A stretch of DNA of 64,000 nt from Anisakis pegreffii (GCA_035041965.1 JAPYMA010001613.1:62001-126000); one strand, 5' to 3'. Numbered from the stretch's first letter, positions 37,701 to 51,775 are shown. Notes: a model not told the origin generated them from the letters alone. Numbers and translations: made by a program.

Positions 37701-39557
37701 TTCTATGAATTTAAAAGTGACTAATGTTTCGTTACATTCGATCATAGTAATGAGACATTTAAGGGTCCCGGGTGCGATTAGCACTGAAAAACGAGTGGAA
37801 ATGGTCGTGAGGCGAACAACCAGCGTTTCTACATCGCAGTCACGTATTGCCTCGCGCAGACAACGTTTCTCAAGACAAATGTCCTCAAGTTCGGTTCGAT
37901 TCGATCAGTAAGGAAGCAACTTAATTGAGCATTATTGAAAGCAGTTCACTGAGCTAATACTACAATTGACGAAAAATGTCTTTCGAATGGAGTGTTCTTT
38001 CTGTTCGTTTCACTAAGCTCATCAACTAATTTATCAGCAACTTCAATCAAAAAACTGCATTAAAAAAGTTTGAAAGTAACATGAGGTAAAATGATGATGC
38101 GAAGATCATTTTCAATTTCTGTTTATATTTTGATGAAACATTAAATGATTTATATTCTTGCATGCGGTGCTCTTCGAGCTGCTCATAATCTTCCCTGTAT
38201 CTAACATATGTTATCATATTTTGACTTATGCTTTGATTCACGTACTTATTGAGTCCGAAAAATATCCACTCGGAAACGTATGTGTCTACTTTTATAATTC
38301 GTTTGTATATGACTATTAAGCTGGATTTGCTTAAATGAATTGGAATGAATTATTGAAAAGGTATTCGATACTGAAATTCTATTGAAATTTGTAGAAAACG
38401 ACCTAGACGTCCTTACAAGAATCATCACCCGATGGCACAATCATTAAATATAGATAGCTATTCAAGTGGATTTCATCAAAGTGGTGATTCGAACACAACA
38501 AATCCGTTTAACAATAATAATGATGCAGTCCCAGAATGCAGAAGCGCATCATGTTACAGTCCGTTTAATTTGCTATCGTCGTCATGTTGTATAGCTTGCA
38601 TGCAGTACGCAACGATAACAGTTGCATATTGCTGAATGAAAATATGAATATTCTATCATTACATGATTTATCAAAAATGATTTTATTTCCAGCATTATAC
38701 GATTTTAATTCATCGGCGTCACCACAATCATCTCCATGTTGTTCCAAAATAAGCGGTAGTAAATGAACATTCCTTGCTATCTTTTCATCTGTTTATATAA
38801 TATTTTCAAGAAATATTTGATTCCATTTTACTTTGTCAGAGAAAAATTTTCACTGACAATGAGATATTGGTGAATGAATAGAAATGAATTTTTTTCATAA
38901 ATGAGGTACAATGTACGGCAATGTTTTGTGAATATGTACAGTACGACTGATCTATGTTTGAATCAGTACCATAGTTAATTCATTTATTTGTTGAAGGAGA
39001 TTATGAAAAATGAAAAATTGAGTTCTGAACGGAAAGAACTGTGTTATCCTAACATCTTAACTATTTTATGACACGAGAATAACGATAGGAAGCGGAATTT
39101 TAGTTTGCTTGGAAGCGAGCATTTCTTACAAATGAGAGATTTTTTTCTCAGATCGACTACTTATTTAGATGTGACTGATGCATATTCGACGCAGAATTCA
39201 TCGAGAAGGAATCAACTGAATGCCCAAAAATCAGCAACAAGCTTTATCTCAACGTTATTCACAGTTGATGAAGAGGAACAAACGAATTCATCTCCAGTGT
39301 CGAGCACTTCATTCATTTGTTCACCGCAAGTAGTTGATAGTTCAACTGATAATGAGGTACTTTTTTGGATACTGCCGATGAAATGAGTCATTTACGATTG
39401 CTTTCAGGTTAAATTTCGCAATGCCGTTTGCCAAAGAATATCAGTTCATTGTAACTTAAATTAAAATTCCATTAATCTCATTTATCCTTCTTCTCTCATT
39501 CATCCTTCTTTTCAGGATATTGTAGGAATGAAAGAAATTAATGCTCAATCACAATGA
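34791..39557 (+). CDS. Bestrophin-family anion channel B, long C-terminal tail
   Basis: Twelve exons in phase: 34791-34975, 35547-35681, 36047-36213, 36369-36523, 36827-36904, 36977-37069, 37256-37399, 37508-37656, 37764-37907, 38395-38604, 39104-39356 and 39516-39557. They give 584 residues. Conserved parts are MTISYQLDVTHASALSFFR, the neck IPLTFILGFYV, RYMCLSQLLVYRDIS, RKRFPTNQSIIQAG, DWVPIPLTYPQ, and the full calcium clasp GEDDDDFETN (302-311). The human TRWW position reads RRWN here. Beyond about residue 365 the tail is Ser/Arg/Asn-rich and cytosolic. Exons 1-8 are well supported. The acceptors of exon 8 (TTGAG) and exon 9 (TTTAAG) are weak, and exons 10-12 rest on splice phase alone. The function is an anion channel, probably calcium-gated as in the family. 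Confidence 0.87.
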
Positions 39558-41975
39558 GCCTTATTTGAGGGCAATCAATTTATTGTGAATGGAACATTGC
39601 TGCAGTCACAACTGAGAATGTGATAGTGTGATCGAACGGTTTCAGATGATGATACAAACTGTCTGCTTTAATAAAACGAATCATGTCATCTAGTCGCATT
39701 ATTAATACTGACAAATCAACAGGCATTTTTAAAGGTGAAATTGAAGTAGCATTCGTTCATGGCTAACTATCTGAATAATTCGTACCTAATCAAACTTCTG
39801 TAATATCAAGTCGAATCATTGCCCACCTCAGTCTCGCACAGTATAGATCCATCTGTGTGATAAAATAGCCTTAAATGAATCACAATAAATTCATCAAGCT
39901 GGGCAACATTCCCATCATTTGAGGTTCAATGAGCAGACAAATGAGCTGTAATTACTGAAGGTTCAAATTATGGATTGTTTGAATTGCACAGTTTTATTAT
40001 ATGTGAAGTGACTGTTATAAGTATTGATAATTCGTCAAGAAAACTCAATATAAGTAATGTGTTTCATAAATAATCTATTTTCTATCAAAATAAGCATCAT
40101 ATCTAGTCGCAGAAACTATCAATGCACATGATGCTAAATGTAAAAGCTTGATTTGCTTATGATTTGAAGACAATTAAGTGATTTTATCTTCCTTGAATAG
40201 GCTATCGCCTAACAAGAGTGTTATCCGTAAATATTACTCTTCAAAATGACTGCATTCCTTGACATATACAATATGGTTTTTTAATACTGGAAGGGGTTGT
40301 TATAAGTTAACGAAAAATGTTCGTAACATTTTTTACGTTGGCATTACATTGACAGTCGTATATTTTGGATATTTTGGATTTTACAAATGGTTCGCTTCAT
40401 TTCATAGTATTATTTTTTGTGCATATAATGTACAGCATCAATGCAGTCGAGAATATGAATATTAAAGAGAATTGATGATGAAAATTTGAACATGATCCTG
40501 TTATATGAATGAGATTGCGCTATTCGGTTGTTTTTTAGATCGATACTAAATGAAGCTTAAGTGAACAAATTTATATTGTTCTCAAGAAGTTTAAGAATTT
40601 TATTTAGGTCATAATTTTCTCTCGTATACAGTGAAACGGACGTTTGACGTAAAATTTGCATTATAATCTAAAATTTTGTTTATTCAGCTACAAAAAGCCA
40701 TAAAACAAAAAAAATTTTATTTGTATCAGCTTCATCAGTTTCATAAAAATATGGTGAAATTATGGAATGAATCAAATATGGTGATACGCTTGCTTGAGAG
40801 AGAAATTTATTTTCATTTCGAAAACGTTTCATTCCATTTTTTTCTGAACTTCTTCATTCCAGTGACGATATTGAATAAATAAATGCCTATCACCTGATCG
40901 GAAGACAGTCATAATTAATGGGAAATTGTGTTGCGTGACTTTATTTGTTTCATCCATATCAGTTGTAACGGTCGACTGTTGTTGTTCAAAGGCTGTCGCT
41001 TAATTTCAAATTTCGCAGTATGACAGCAGGCACGATAGCCGTATTGCTAATCACGTTCATGCACTAAACAACGCGACATATTTTACAAGTTCTCCATAAA
41101 TTTTCTTTAAAGAGCAAAGTATTCCATCTGCCATCCATCCATCCATCCACCCACAATAGCAAAACCAAATTCAACCAGTGCAAGTTCAGGTGACGGCCAA
41201 CTGGTGTTCATGTTAATCCGTCTACCTTTGAAAACTTCATTGTGAACGTCCTCGCCACGTATTGCGATCAGCGAACCATCAAACGTGCACTTCGTTCACT
41301 CATCACGTCTGTTTTGTTCTCTCTTGCTGCTTTTTTCATGGTTGCATCCCCTTTCTGAGCTGTCATCCATTCATTTCGTCTCCATATTTAATTGATTGTC
41401 ATTGACAACGTTTCGTGATATTTCGGATTATTAATATTGTTATTATTATTATTATTGTTATTGTTATTACTTACTATTATTATTGTTATTTATTATTTGT
41501 TATTATCATTGTTGTTGTTATTATTACTTATCATTCTTATCATTCTTATCATTATTATTCATACTATCATTTTTTATTGTTATTATTAATTATTATTTAT
41601 CATTATTGTTTATTATTGTTATTATTATTATTTATTATTATTAATACTGTTGTTTATTGTTATTATTTTTACTATCGTTATTATAAGAATAATATTTACA
41701 ACATTATTATTCATTCAGGAAAAAGCATGCTCGACGACAATAAGTAATGAAATTTTAGTAATTTTAAGAATTGAACTAGCAGTACTAGATGAATGGACGT
41801 TTATCAGCGTCAGTCTTAAATTTTCTCTGAGTGAACCATAAAAATATTCTATTAGGTATTGGAAAAGTGCATTCGGTAATAATTGCTGATTGAAGGTGAA
41901 GTATTGGTAGTTATTGGAAGAAGTGGATGGCCGTAGGCCATATTCACGGAATTGTTCGTAAATTAATCCGGCTTG
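39558..41975. other. Intergenic, bestrophin B 3' flank to PERK promoter
   Basis: AATAAA at 39670-39675 may end bestrophin B. No other gene was recognised; frames at 40259-40465 and 40676-40882 are AT-driven. A TTA-rich low-complexity block is listed separately. Confidence 0.45.
41428..41705. repeat. TTA/TTG-rich low-complexity block
   Basis: Imperfect TTA, TTG and TTTA repeats over about 280 nt. They create a hydrophobic Ile/Tyr frame that is not a gene. Confidence 0.85.
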
Positions 41976-44900
41976 ATGGGAATGCGTAGTTGGATATCAG
42001 TGGTTTTTGTCTCATCATTAGTTGGCGCATATGTGCTGTTTTTGTTATCTGCTGTGAGTGGAGAAGACGACTTGCTTGTTGAAGATGAGATTGATGAGGT
42101 TTCTTCTTTTGCACAATTGATCAAAGTAAACTTATTGATGAAACAATAAACAGACACTTCAGTGTTATGATTCTTTCTCAGTTTTACAATTTTCTGTTCA
42201 TAGATTGCAATTAAATTCGTGCTCATTGTTCGACTTACACAAATTCGAAATTATATCTGTTGATCCATTTGGAACATCGTAATTAGGATGTTTCGAAAAA
42301 ATTTCGATCGATTTCCGCTGCCTCGAACTGAATTCTCATTAAATCTAAGAGTGCTAATCATTTGAGGATAAAATATACCCAAATGATCAGAACATTTTAA
42401 ATATGTGAAGCCCAATGCGATTCTGAAGAGGTAAAATTGCCGACGAATACAAAATAACTCCAATCTTCTTACGGATTGTAAATTTGCTGTAATTTTGTCA
42501 ATTATTCTCTTATTAAAAGTATTTTCAGGTCACTCCATCGGTACCGACTTCGACTGTTTCCAAAACTGATTCATGGTGTAGAGAAGGCATAATTGGTCGA
42601 CTTCTGAACACCAATTACATCCTTGTAATTAAGCTGTTTTTTTAGAAGTTATTCATATCTGAAGTCTTATATCTTCACAGATTTCAGTTCTAATAGAATC
42701 AAGCGTACTTCTCCTTAAACGAACGAAAAATCATAAAATATCCCACCACATCAATTCGACCGGTGAAAATTTTTGCGTATCCATATTGTCTTGTTTGAGA
42801 GTTGGTGTGGAATATCAAATTTGATAATAGTCTGCCCAGAATTTAATGAGCACTAAGTGAGTATTTCAATGTTAAGGTAAGTACGATGGATGGCAAGGTG
42901 ACAGCTTTAGATGTGAATTCACATGGGAGAATTGCGTGGACAGCTGATACCGATTCATCACCTCTTCTTTCCGGTACTCTCAACTCTCTTCAGGTATTGC
43001 GTTGACAATTTACACGTGATGAATTTTCATCTTATTGAAATGACTCGTTTGTGAATACCGACGTTGAAGAAACTCCATCTCACGATCAGTAGAACTTCAA
43101 TCCAGTTTATTCGTAAAACTTCATTTTGTTCTGTTGTTTTTTCCTTCCCAACTTCCTGATGCTTTAAGTATAAGACGCATTCATTTTTATTGTAATGCGT
43201 ATCATTCGAAATGAAATTCTCTTCATTGAATTTCTAAACAAATGAAAAGTTCGCTTTATTTTGAGCGAATTTGCGTGAAAGAGAAGACGTCATTTACTGT
43301 CTCTTCATGCACTCTTGATAGTTCTTATTCTGGTTCATTTAAACTAGTTATAGACCACTTTGCGGTTTGCGGTCACTGAACTTTTGACTTTGTAAGGACA
43401 AATAAGCGAACATAATTTCACTTTCTTCACTTCCAAATGCCAACGGCATATAAAATTTTAAATGTACAATGGAACAAGAAACAAACTTCAGATGTTAGCG
43501 CCACTTCAGTGCTATTCCATTGGTTGTCGGTGATTGTTACTGTGTGCAAAGAGTTTTGAATATGAATTAAGAAATGATCAAGTGAAAGTAAAACGAAATT
43601 TTACACATTTCAGCTAACTGCTGATGGTCATCCATATATGCTAGTGCCATCATTAGACGGATCATTATATATGTTCAATATGGATAGTAACGCGTTGAAT
43701 CCGATTCCTGTGAATACGGATATCAGTGTGATGATTGGGGAGGATGCAGTTGCGGGTGGTACTATTGTATCAACGACTGGTGTTGATCCCATCACTGGTC
43801 AGGTGTGCACGAATCTTACATATTTACTGATTAGAAAGCAGTTTGATACATCAATCAAATCAGTTTTTTTCTTCATGAAAATTAGAAAGTGAATGAAATT
43901 TGATTGCATTCAGTTAAAGGGTTGATTAAAATGTGAAATATTCAGATACGTTATCACTGTACAACAGAAAATTGTGCACAAATGACCGCTTCAAATCGTA
44001 CACCTTATACACTCATCATTCGTCGTAACACACAAGTGGCACGCGCAGCTGATCCAGTGAGTGGATCTGAGAGGCGTGTTATTTCTCGAATGAGAACAAT
44101 TTTGTTGCTTTTTAATGTTTATTCTAGAAGTGAGCTGTTATGAAATCAAAATAAGTTCATCGCAAAACAGTAGGAAAAATATACTGAACACCAGTTATTG
44201 TGAATCAGAGTGATTATGATCAAATGAGGTTTTAGTATATTTCCTTGCTTTTTATTGTCTTAAACACCGGATATTTTAATGGTATTATAGTTAAATGCTC
44301 AAGTGAGAGCATTTCTGTTACTGTTCAGGTTTTCAAGTGACAGTTATTTTTTTTAGAGGATTATTGTATAATATCATATTCAGATGGAATTTATCGGTGG
44401 CTGAATACTCAATATCGTTAGCTTCTTCGGATCGATCGTTGAATAATTATTTCTTCGAACCGAACCCGTCAATGACACGATTTCGTTTGCGTCCTCCTGA
44501 TGGCGTCGTATCGGCGTTCAACGGTGGAGGTGATCCGATGTGGGAACGAGACTTGAACAGTCCTATCGCTCGCGTTTGGCAACTGATTAACGGTCGTGTT
44601 CATGAGGCAAGTGATATTGTGTTTCATTCATCATTCCCTTTTCCTTTCAAAATCGTATTCGAATGATCAAATTCAGATTGCTTATGTTCTCAGCTAATTC
44701 AGGCATCTTTTTTGTTCAGATATCTTTATTCGATTCGAACAATGTGGAAACGTCAGAAGGACAAAACTACGAGGATCAACGAGATATGCCAAAAATTGAA
44801 GCACCTTTCTATTTTGGTAGCTATTAACTTCAACATATATCGTATATAATTTTTCTGAACAATTTAATCAATATTTTTGATGCTGAAAAATTGAAGCAGA

Positions 44901-47900
44901 AAAAAATTAATGAATAGATAGTAAAAAATAGTTTATTGAAGGTACCGTAAACTCAGAGCCTTATATAATTCCGTCGGCAAATGCACGCGAAGATTTACGT
45001 CGATTTGCTCTAACCAAAGAAAATGCTCGATTTCAACCGTACGGTGCGGATCTGACGCACTATGGGCGTGCGCTTTATTTACATGATATCACCATCAGTG
45101 AGTGCTTTTACATTCAGTAATGTGTGCAGCGCATAAGTGTTGTGCTTACAGCAAACCTGATTCGACGTGCCTACGATGCGTCGGGTGCAGTTAAGCCAGG
45201 TGCAGTGACGAACTATCGAGGATATCGTAGTTGTCCGATGAGTGATGCGCCTTTACTCGCTGAAAGCACTGACTTACAGCGAGTCGGTTTTGGAAATGAA
45301 CAACGCAGAGGTATCACTTTTCATTTGCGTGGTACATGCGTGCATTGACCCAATCGTGTTCAGGTGACTTAGGTTGGTTTGTGTTTAAATCGATTAGTAG
45401 ACGTCAACGAAACAGTGCTATGCCGACGAATGGACGATACGAGCGCAATGTTGGCAATAGTAACAATGGCCGTAGGAGAACGAATCTCATTGAACGAGTC
45501 AGGAAAAAATTGAATGCTGATGAACCAGTCTCTGGATGGTGGTTAGCGTTGCTTCTTTTGAATCAACTCAATATATTGACTCATTTTTTTCAAGGAACAT
45601 CATTTCAGTTTGTTGTTTAGGATTTGTTGTATGTGTATATATGAACTTGATCAGTTTAGTTCTCATTATCATTACCACTATGTTTGTTATTGCAGGCGTA
45701 TTGGTGCGTTAGCATTAAGCGTGATGCTTATTCCGATGTGTACAATAGTGTTGATTTACATACTACATTTCCGACATCGATTAGGTCACTTGCAAAATAA
45801 TTCAGATGCAGTTGCTTCTGAAGAGAGTACGCTGGCAAAAAGTTCACTGAAACGATCTACATCTGTGTGTTCTTTTTATTTTAATACCTCGCTTTGTTTT
45901 TTAAAAGAGTCTCAGCAATTTACTGCTTTAAATATGTTGGCAGGCAGATATGTTTCTTAAATATGTTTCTGAAGGTAGTTGATAAAAAACGGTTAATCTG
46001 AACTTATATTTGCGCTTTTTGAATATTTTGATAGATAGTTTTCAATATGTGTGTGTTTGATTGATTAACTGTGAGAGTATTTCTTTTTTGAAGTCAATCG
46101 CAACTAGTTCAACCGTATGTTCTTCACCCAATGAACCGTTAGCACTTAGAAGAAAATCATCGTCGACGCACAGAACAACTAGTACAACTGCATCACAAGC
46201 CGTACCTGATCCTTTCTCATCGAAGTATTCATCTATGCATCTTTTTTGATCCGTCACTTTTGCGTTTGATAAACACTTTATTTTACTTCCTCTTGTGGAC
46301 TGAAATCAGGCAATTTAAAGCGGTTGTTTTGTATCGCTTTTTTGTGCAAACATTTTTTGAGGACTTCATTAGTTCCCGTGCAGTTTTTTAAATTTTAAAA
46401 CGCTGTGATTTTTGATGAATTGAACTGAAAAGAAACTGGTTTGTATTTTTTTGCAGATTCCTCGAAGATTTCATTCCCGAGAAATTGCTTGGCAAAGGTG
46501 GATACGGTGTTGTGTTCAACTGTAGACATCGTCTGGACGATTGCAGCTATGCGGTGAAACGGATTGCAGTTAGCGACACGTTGGTTGTCATTGATTTGTC
46601 TTCTTGACTTCATTTGATGCTCTTTTTCGACCGCAGATGTGGATTATTGATCAAAATAAAAAATTTGTTCTGCTGAACTATTTGTTGCAGATGCAGAAGA
46701 AGATGCAATTTTGTATAATTGTTGTGAATAGTAGAACGTTGATACGATTCGATTTCTTGTTGTTTGCAGTTCACTCATTGACTATTTGAACATCATGATT
46801 GTTGTGAGTTTATTCATTTATGCTTCAGTGCGTCAGCTATCGAACGAGTGAAGAGAGAGGCTAGAGCAATGGCAAAGCTGGATCATCCTGGCATTATCCG
46901 CTATTATCACACGTGGATGGAACGACCACCAGAGGGTTGGCAACAAACTAAAGATAAAGAAATTCTCAAAAATATGTAAGTTTCAAAATGATTTATTGCC
47001 GATTTTTTCATGTATCGTCGTCATCATTAAGTTATTGTCTATGTTAATGTTACAGTATTTAGACAAATTCACTTGTTGATATTTGACGTGATAAACTTAT
47101 TCGTTTCATTTTTTTCCGCATTAAAACGATTTATAAAGATTTCGAAAATTAAAGTTGATTACATCAAATTCACTTTGTTCTCGTTTCAGACGTGCGCTTT
47201 CTGATTCATTTAATTCATCGTCGGCAACACGAAGTTCGGATGGCGTTTTTCATCTTCGCTCTAAAGAATCGTTGGCAACCATAGTTTGTTCTGTTTTGCC
47301 TTATTTACGTATTCATTTGCATTTTATTTCATTTTTGTATTCGCTATTATATTCAGTCTTAATATTGACTTATATTTCAAGTCAAACTGTTTGTCGTTTG
47401 GTTTTTCAATATCCATTGTGTTTTTTTTTTCAAGTCAACGCAAGGTGTGATGAACGAAAATCGATGTGGCACCGTGGGCGAATGGTCCTTGTTGAACAAT
47501 AAACTGATAGGGAATGGAATAATGAAGATGCAAAACTGGGAGGCAAGAGGTGACGTACCATTGGTGCCATCTGAAACCGTATCTGATTCGTGGGCTGACG
47601 ATGACGGTAATCAAAACGCGAACAGCTCTGAAGGTACGGCGTGCTCATCGAGCGATTCAGACTCGTCAGACAATAACGATGCTCTTTCGATTAGTCAGAA
47701 TCGAGGTTATTGTTTTGTTCATACGCTGCTCAACCGAACTTTTCATTCATGATGTGGTACAGTTCAGTTAATGAGATTTAACTGAATGAAGTTGAGTTTA
47801 CAATAGTACTTACTACCTTGTCAATTAAAAGGAATTTTGTTAGGTGTAAACACCGAATCATCAGACGTTGTGTTCGAAAACGAGACGTGTTCAAAAGAAG

Positions 47901-49804
47901 ATCAAGCAGTTGGGCACTCCGGGAAATCACTCTCTAGCAACTCGTCAGGTGCTCTTGAGCCGCCCGCAGTTCTTGTAGCTAGTGAAACAGACTTGCATAC
48001 TTGTAAAAAGACAAAAGATTTCGTCTATTTTTACATTCAGATGGAGGTTCGTTTATTGTTCGTTCTTCATTTACGTTTTACGTTCTTCGTTTACATTTAC
48101 GTTTTTTGTTCGTTCAATCCAGGTAATTACGCATTGCGTTGCTGTTTGATATTAAGTGAATGTCATGTGTATCTATAAATGAAGTTGCGTTTGTTATAGT
48201 TATGTCAAGAATTAACATTGCATAATTGGTTATTACTGAATAATCGCCAAGAAGATCGACAGTTGGAACGAATCCGAAATTGGTTAGCACAGTTGGTGTG
48301 TGCCATTGATTATATTCATGATCAGGGTCTCATTCATCGCGATTTAAAGGTTTTCCAGATTCGCTTCCATTCAATTTTCGATTGCTTTCGCATAATACAA
48401 ATTTTTGAATTAGGTTGATTTTGTTTGATTTATATTTCTCATTCATATACACTTACTAATCCTGCTATAAAATTTTCATTTGAATTCCAATTATTTATAG
48501 AAATCCGAGAACTTTATTCCAATTCGTAAATCGAGATTGCCTTTTGATTTCCATAAATGCATACAATTAATTCAAGTCTGTCACCGTTTTACTCAAACAT
48601 ACAAGCCAAACCTTGCGATTCCTCAATTTTAGAGGCCCCTCCTCTTGTATTGTTCGTATGTTTTTCTCCTAATGTTTACGTTTTTTTAGATACGCAGTAA
48701 GAGTTTTCGTAGTTTGTGAGCGACTAAACTAAAATAAATTATTTTCTGTTGGGAGTCATCTGAATTGTTTGCTTGATTATTTTTAAAAGTGTTCAGTTCA
48801 TTTAATCCATTTCAGCCGCAAAATATCTTCTTCTCGGCTGACGTCATGAACGTTCTGAAAATAGGTGACCTTGGATTAGCGACCAATTACGTGACAGCAG
48901 AAACAGGTGAAGAGGCACGAGAGAATGAGGGTATTGGTTATAATCGTCATACTGGCAATGTCGGAACTCGACTCTATATGAGCCCTGAGCAGGTCTTTAT
49001 TTGTAATTTCAGTTGTGTGACTTTTCCTTAAATAAATTTTGTGGTAGTGCTCAGTCGTGAGCCATTTGTTATAAATGATTGTAAGCTTACCATTGATCAA
49101 GCAGATTGCGTCATTTGAAGTAAAATGTCCTAGAACGATCCTAAATTCATCACTTTTCAGTTGAAAGGTTGTACTTATGATGAAAAAATCGACGTTTTCT
49201 CATTGGGACTAATCTTCACCGAAATGCTCATACCGTTTCAAACTATTATGGAACGAAATTTAACACTATCGAAACTTCAAAGTGGAATTCTTCCTAATAT
49301 TTATCTTAGGAAGCGAACATCGGAGGTGCTACCTGACTGTTTTTGCACTTATGATTCTTCTCTTTTCTGCACATATCACTTGTTCTGTGACAAAAAAAAA
49401 ATAGTTCTTTTCAAGATGAAGCTCATTCAGAAAGAAAAATTTTTTATGTTTGAATCTGTTTTCCGGGGTGTATAATTTCTGATTAATGCGATTGGCATTT
49501 TTCAAGATATTCTCTTTCGTGAGAACAGTTGCTTATCTTAAGCCATCCGGGAGGCAAAAAAATTCATTTTATGTAAAACTTTGATTTTTGTTTTCTTTAC
49601 GTAATTTGAAAATTTCCTTGAGTTTATCGATTGTTTCAGCTGGAGTTCATTTCATGGCTAACAAAACTGGATCCAAAGGCTCGTCCGTCTTGTCATGACA
49701 TTATGCAGTGTGAATATCTTGAAGAAGAGCTCAATTCGTTAGGCATGCCATTCACACGTTCTTGTGTCAGTTTAGTTAGTTTAGCCAATAAAAAGCGTTC
49801 TTAA
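41976..49804 (+). CDS. pek-1: PERK, eIF2-alpha kinase of the ER stress response
   Basis: Twenty-one exons: 41976-42125, 42529-42624, 42877-42993, 43614-43802, 43946-44073, 44384-44606, 44720-44816, 44942-45097, 45152-45310, 45364-45541, 45696-45864, 46094-46224, 46457-46579, 46829-46975, 47190-47283, 47435-47705, 47844-48046, 48200-48349, 48816-48992, 49161-49325 and 49640-49804. The product is 1095 residues (human 1116). It has a signal peptide (about 1-38), a luminal beta-propeller-like sensor with NYILVSTMDGKVTALD, HPYMLVPSLDGSLYMF and GSERWNLSV, and one membrane helix (about 500-523). The kinase has GKGGYG, Lys632, a long acidic/Ser insert (about 690-870), HRDLK (923-927), DLG in place of DFG (945-947) and GTRLYMSPEQ. 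PERK phosphorylates eIF2-alpha when unfolded proteins load the ER lumen. Introns 5 and 6 need GC donors. Exons 12, 15 and 16 in the variable regions are less certain than the domain exons. Confidence 0.95.
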
Positions 49805-50074
49805 GATGTGCATCGCTGAATTCATTTCTTCGACACAATATTGTCCTATGAAACGTTCTGCTCGTATAGCAATAATCATCATTAATTGTCGTTTATATCT
49901 CCTGCCTTTTCGTTCGCTTCGTCACTTATAAGTAGTTAAGGTTTTTTTAATGCTTAAATCAGATATTCTGTAGCGCATAATTAATACCGTTTTTGTTTAC
50001 ATAAGAGGAGTTCTATGCCCAGACAAAGTTTTTTTTCAAGCCGTTGTTGTTTGTATTAGTCATTCAGGTAAGGT

Positions 50075-50080
50075 AATAAA
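50075..50080 (+). terminator. Candidate poly(A) signal of PERK
   Basis: AATAAA about 270 nt after the PERK stop. Nearer variants exist, so the assignment is tentative. Confidence 0.35.
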
Positions 50081-51771
50081 ATTACTGAAGGAATTCTCCG
50101 AAATAGATTGATTTCACCATCTTCTAATTTTTTTGGATTTCTTAAAATAATCGAATTGCCCAATAGATATTGTTCACAGAATTTCACATCTACACCAGTA
50201 AACTATTCAATTAGATTGATAAATTTAGCGAAATTTCAAGGTATGTTGCACTTTCAAGTGAACAACTCCAAGCTGATGATATAAAGTTGGATATTAGGGT
50301 GAAATCATTAGAAGTGTAGTAATGATGAAATAACACTCATTCAAGCGATAAGCACATATATAAGTAATCTGATATTATATCAATATGCATCTATTTTTAT
50401 GGCGTGACGATTATGCTATTTTAATGCTTATTTAAATCATTCATTGTGTATTGCATGTAAATATTATTATTTTAAATGTTTATTTTGAACATGGCCTTTC
50501 ACTTCCGTCGCTTATTCTGTGATTAACTCGTGATTTTTTTGTACTTCTTAATTTTATTGTTGTTTAGCAATAAGCTGTATTTGATAACTTATCGCCATTT
50601 TCAAAAGAATATCTGACAAAGTTTATTTTCTGCAAACTGTCGTAGTATTCATAAAGAAACAGTAGTGGTAGTAATGCGTTGATGAATAGTTTCAAGAGAA
50701 TTTTCGCTGATTTGAATAGTTATGAAAATTTTAATGTGATCGTGCTATCGATTGAGAATGGCCATATCACTTCGCTTATGTTTTACATCTTCGTTCATTT
50801 AGTTGGTGTTTATTGTGTGTTATGAATGATCAACTAGAATTGAAAGCATCATTCTTTTCAGTCACTTAACGAATACCTCCCATATAAACATGTTTTAGAT
50901 AATGTGTTTTCGCTTTTGAAGTATCAAAACTATCAGCTTTCGTTGCTGATCGCTTTTCGCTCCATATCTTATCTTCAGCTGTTGGCTTTGTTCTAGTTGA
51001 GATTGTCTTCTTCTGGAACTGTATGTTCATATTAATTCCTCATTATGATATTCTCGTTGTCCTCCTTGATATCACTACTGCTATCCATATGGAGGTGAAA
51101 ATATGCTATTTCATCATCATTCTTTCAAAATAGAGATGGGATTGTTATGACTGACGTATCATTTACCGTATCGTCAGGGTTTCTGTATTGCTGTTTCTAT
51201 AGACAGTCGTATCGCTAAGATACTGGTCATAGCAATTTGCTTATTTGAATTCGGACATGTTTGCGGACCAAAAATTGTGAGTGATTCGAATCTTAATGTC
51301 ACTACAATGAACGCGTAGGTTTTGCTCAACCAATATGAAACCACTCTTTTGCTCAACGTTGCAAATAATTAAAAATTTTCATGAAGTAATGGAATTGAAA
51401 ACGTGCAGTTGATGAAATCCTTTACATTAACGCTATTGTCGTATTATAATTATAACAATATTAGTGTATTATGTCGACGATGTGGGTGAGTGCACACCGA
51501 TGAAGCGCTCCTCAGTGAATAGTATTTTTGTTTCGTTTGGAATCAGTTTCATTATTATGTGTGCTGCTGTTTCCTGGAGATTATAATTGTATCATAGCTG
51601 TACTGTCATGTTCGGGTTTGTTTCATTCTGTATGTTAAGGAGCTTGATCATTGCTCGTTGAACGTTATCAACTAATAATCAAATCGATCAATCTATCTCT
51701 GAGTTGATCTTTCACATGTTTATCGGTTTTGAAGTGAAATGAACTGCTGACGTAATTAGAAGAAGACTTTG

Positions 51772-51775
<4 letters not shown>

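Noticed and set aside
38584..38766. Alternative tail exon of bestrophin B in another frame
   Set aside because: It would need an extra unseen intron; the donor at 38604 joins exon 11 directly in phase.
41415..41747. Hydrophobic Ile/Tyr/Leu frame that could pass for a membrane protein
   Set aside because: Entirely due to TTA/TTG low-complexity repeats.
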